A stretch of DNA of 7,634 bases from Bacteroidales bacterium (GTDB lineage Bacteria; Bacteroidota; Bacteroidia; Bacteroidales; P3): NCBI GenBank assembly GCA_017632095.1, contig JAGBSA010000234.1, forward strand, positions 1-7,634, given 5' to 3'. Shown piece after piece: positions 6,543 through 7,634 of this stretch. A program made the translations under genes and the position numbers. The notes under the pieces are model-generated. The model made no database searches. It was not told where the DNA came from and saw nothing but the letters and a program-made list of their open reading frames with translations. Position 1 is the first letter of the stretch; each line of letters begins with the position of its first letter.

Positions 6543-6791
6543 TTATAATCCGAACTTAGAGTTCAATATTTCCATCAACTTTGTTTTGTTTACATCAGTG
6601 AACATTTCACCATCAATAATCACTACAGGACCTTTGCTACATTGTTGTGAGCACAATTGTCCTTTGAAAGTTATTTTAGATTTCAAATCATTAACCTTCA
6701 AGTACTCTTGTATAAATTCCAAATTCTTGTTATTTCCTCTAGCAAAACAAGAACTTCCTAAGCAGATAACGATTTCTTTTTTCTCTTCCAT
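6543..6791 (-). CDS. Small thioredoxin-fold [2Fe-2S] ferredoxin
   Basis: An 82-residue protein of the thioredoxin-like [2Fe-2S] ferredoxin family (NuoE C-terminal domain/HydC-like). The four expected ligands have canonical spacing: C10-x4-C15 (ICLGSSCFARGN) and C47-x3-C51 (GQLCSQQCSKGP), followed by the PVVIIDGEMF strand and a C-terminal helix. It is the first gene of the apparent hydrogenase operon, 18 bases upstream of the HydS-like gene, and is probably its redox partner (inference). It begins only 15 bases after the ettA stop. No Bacteroidetes -7 element TAnnTTTG is visible in that gap, so the operon promoter is either inside the ettA 3' end or upstream of ettA. Confidence 0.83.
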   Translation of the reverse strand: MEEKKEIVICLGSSCFARGNNKNLEFIQEYLKVNDLKSKITFKGQLCSQQCSKGPVVIIDGEMFTDVNKTKLMEILNSKFGL

Positions 6792-6806
6792 TTATCTTTG
6801 TATTTT

Positions 6807-7634
6807 TTAGTTAGCTATCAATTTTTTATATCTTATACGTTTAGGTGTATTATCTCCTAAACGTTTCTTTTTATTTTCTTCATATTCTGAATAAGAACCT
6901 TCAAAGAAATAAACTTGAGAGTCTCCTTCAAAGGCTAGTATATGAGTAGCAATACGATCTAAGAACCATCTATCGTGAGATATAATCACTGCACAACCAG
7001 CGAAATTCTCCAAACCTTCCTCCAAAGCTCTCAACGTATTTACATCTATATCGTTCGTAGGCTCGTCTAACAACAACACATTCGCCTCACTCTTCAAAGT
7101 CATAGCCAAATGCATACGATTACGTTCACCACCTGAGAGAACCTCTGTTTTCTTATTTTGATCTGTTCCAGAGAAATTAAATCTCGACACATAAGCTCTT
7201 GAATTTACTAACCTACCTCCAAGTTGTATTTGTTCGTTTCCTGAAGATATGGTTTCCCAAACACTTTTCTGTGGATCGATATCTTGGTGTTGTTGGTCGA
7301 TATATCCAAGTTTTACAGTAGGCCCTACCTCAAATGTACCACTATCTGGCTTTTCTAATCCCATTATCATTCTAAACAAAGTAGTCTTACCCGCTCCATT
7401 GGCACCAATAACACCTACTATACCTGCCGGCGGTAAAGAGAAACTTAGATTTTCAAACAACAATTTATCTCCGTATGCCTTAGATATATTCTTTACATCT
7501 ATTACCTTATCGCCTAATCTTGGTCCATTAGGAATAAAGATTTCTAATTTTTCTTCTTTCTCTCGAGCGTCTTCATTCATCATTTTTTCATATGAAGACA
7601 AACGCGCCTTTCCTTTGGCTTGTCTTGCCTTAGG
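6807..7634 (-). CDS. ettA: Energy-dependent translational throttle protein EttA (ABC-F ATPase), C-terminal half
   Basis: The frame stays open to the right edge: PKARQAKGKARLSSYEKM precedes the TTG at 7599-7601, which is therefore an internal Leu codon and not a start. Visible are 275 C-terminal residues of a protein normally about 555 long. It covers the end of the interdomain linker, then IFIPNGPRLGDKVIDV and the second ABC domain: Walker A GANGAGKT (77-84 of the fragment), signature LSGGERNR (166-173), Walker B LLLDEPTND (187-195) with catalytic Glu191, and switch His220 in ISHDRWFLDRIATH. The C-terminus KRIRYKKLIAN is EttA-like. ABC-F proteins lack membrane domains; EttA binds the ribosomal E site and gates early elongation according to ATP/ADP ratio. 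The fragment looks intact and functional. The gene ends 15 bases before the hydrogenase operon on the same strand. Confidence 0.92.
   Translation of the reverse strand, partial: PKARQAKGKARLSSYEKMMNEDAREKEEKLEIFIPNGPRLGDKVIDVKNISKAYGDKLLFENLSFSLPPAGIVGVIGANGAGKTTLFRMIMGLEKPDSGTFEVGPTVKLGYIDQQHQDIDPQKSVWETISSGNEQIQLGGRLVNSRAYVSRFNFSGTDQNKKTEVLSGGERNRMHLAMTLKSEANVLLLDEPTNDIDVNTLRALEEGLENFAGCAVIISHDRWFLDRIATHILAFEGDSQVYFFEGSYSEYEENKKKRLGDNTPKRIRYKKLIAN

Noticed and set aside
3225..6791. Electron-bifurcating HydABC-type hydrogenase
   Set aside because: The NuoE-like small proteins are present, but there is no NuoF-like flavin/NADH subunit in the window.
7599..7601. TTG as the start of a short 264-residue ATP-binding protein
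   Set aside because: The frame continues upstream to the window edge with typical EttA linker sequence, so the gene is truncated by the window and not short.

Overview
The window looks like chromosomal DNA from a strictly anaerobic member of the Bacteroidales. The evidence is AT-rich non-coding DNA, A-rich leaders without clear Shine-Dalgarno sites, protein sequences of Bacteroidales flavour, and two different [FeFe] hydrogenases in one gene cluster. I cannot name a genus. There are eight protein-coding genes, two of them cut by the window edges. I saw no tRNA, rRNA, CRISPR array or insertion sequence.

Left side: the 3' part of a flavin reductase-family gene runs rightward from the left edge and ends at a strong intrinsic terminator (499-540). 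Everything else is on the minus strand. A complete D-2-hydroxyacid dehydrogenase gene (688-1620) converges on the flavin reductase. It is separated from the next upstream gene by a clear minus-strand terminator at 1713-1743.

Centre and right: five closely spaced minus-strand genes form one apparent operon (6791 down to 1771, gaps of 11 to 46 bases). In transcription order they are: a small thioredoxin-fold [2Fe-2S] ferredoxin; a sensory-type [FeFe] hydrogenase with an extra four-Cys iron-sulfur domain and a PAS domain (HydS-like, group C architecture); a SpoIIE/PP2C-type protein phosphatase with an unassigned C-terminal domain; a second small ferredoxin with unusual Cys spacing; and a group B-like monomeric [FeFe] hydrogenase rich in iron-sulfur clusters. 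The terminator at 1713-1743 closes this unit. Upstream, only 15 bases away and on the same strand, is the 3' half of an ABC-F translation factor gene (ettA), which runs off the right edge.

Likely logic (inference): the HydS-like protein senses H2 or redox state and passes this through its PAS domain to the phosphatase, while the second hydrogenase does bulk H2 metabolism coupled to ferredoxin. The repeated pairing of a small ferredoxin upstream of each hydrogenase arm suggests dedicated electron-transfer partners. The phosphatase's target, any partner kinase or anti-sigma factor, and the HydE/F/G maturases are not in the window.
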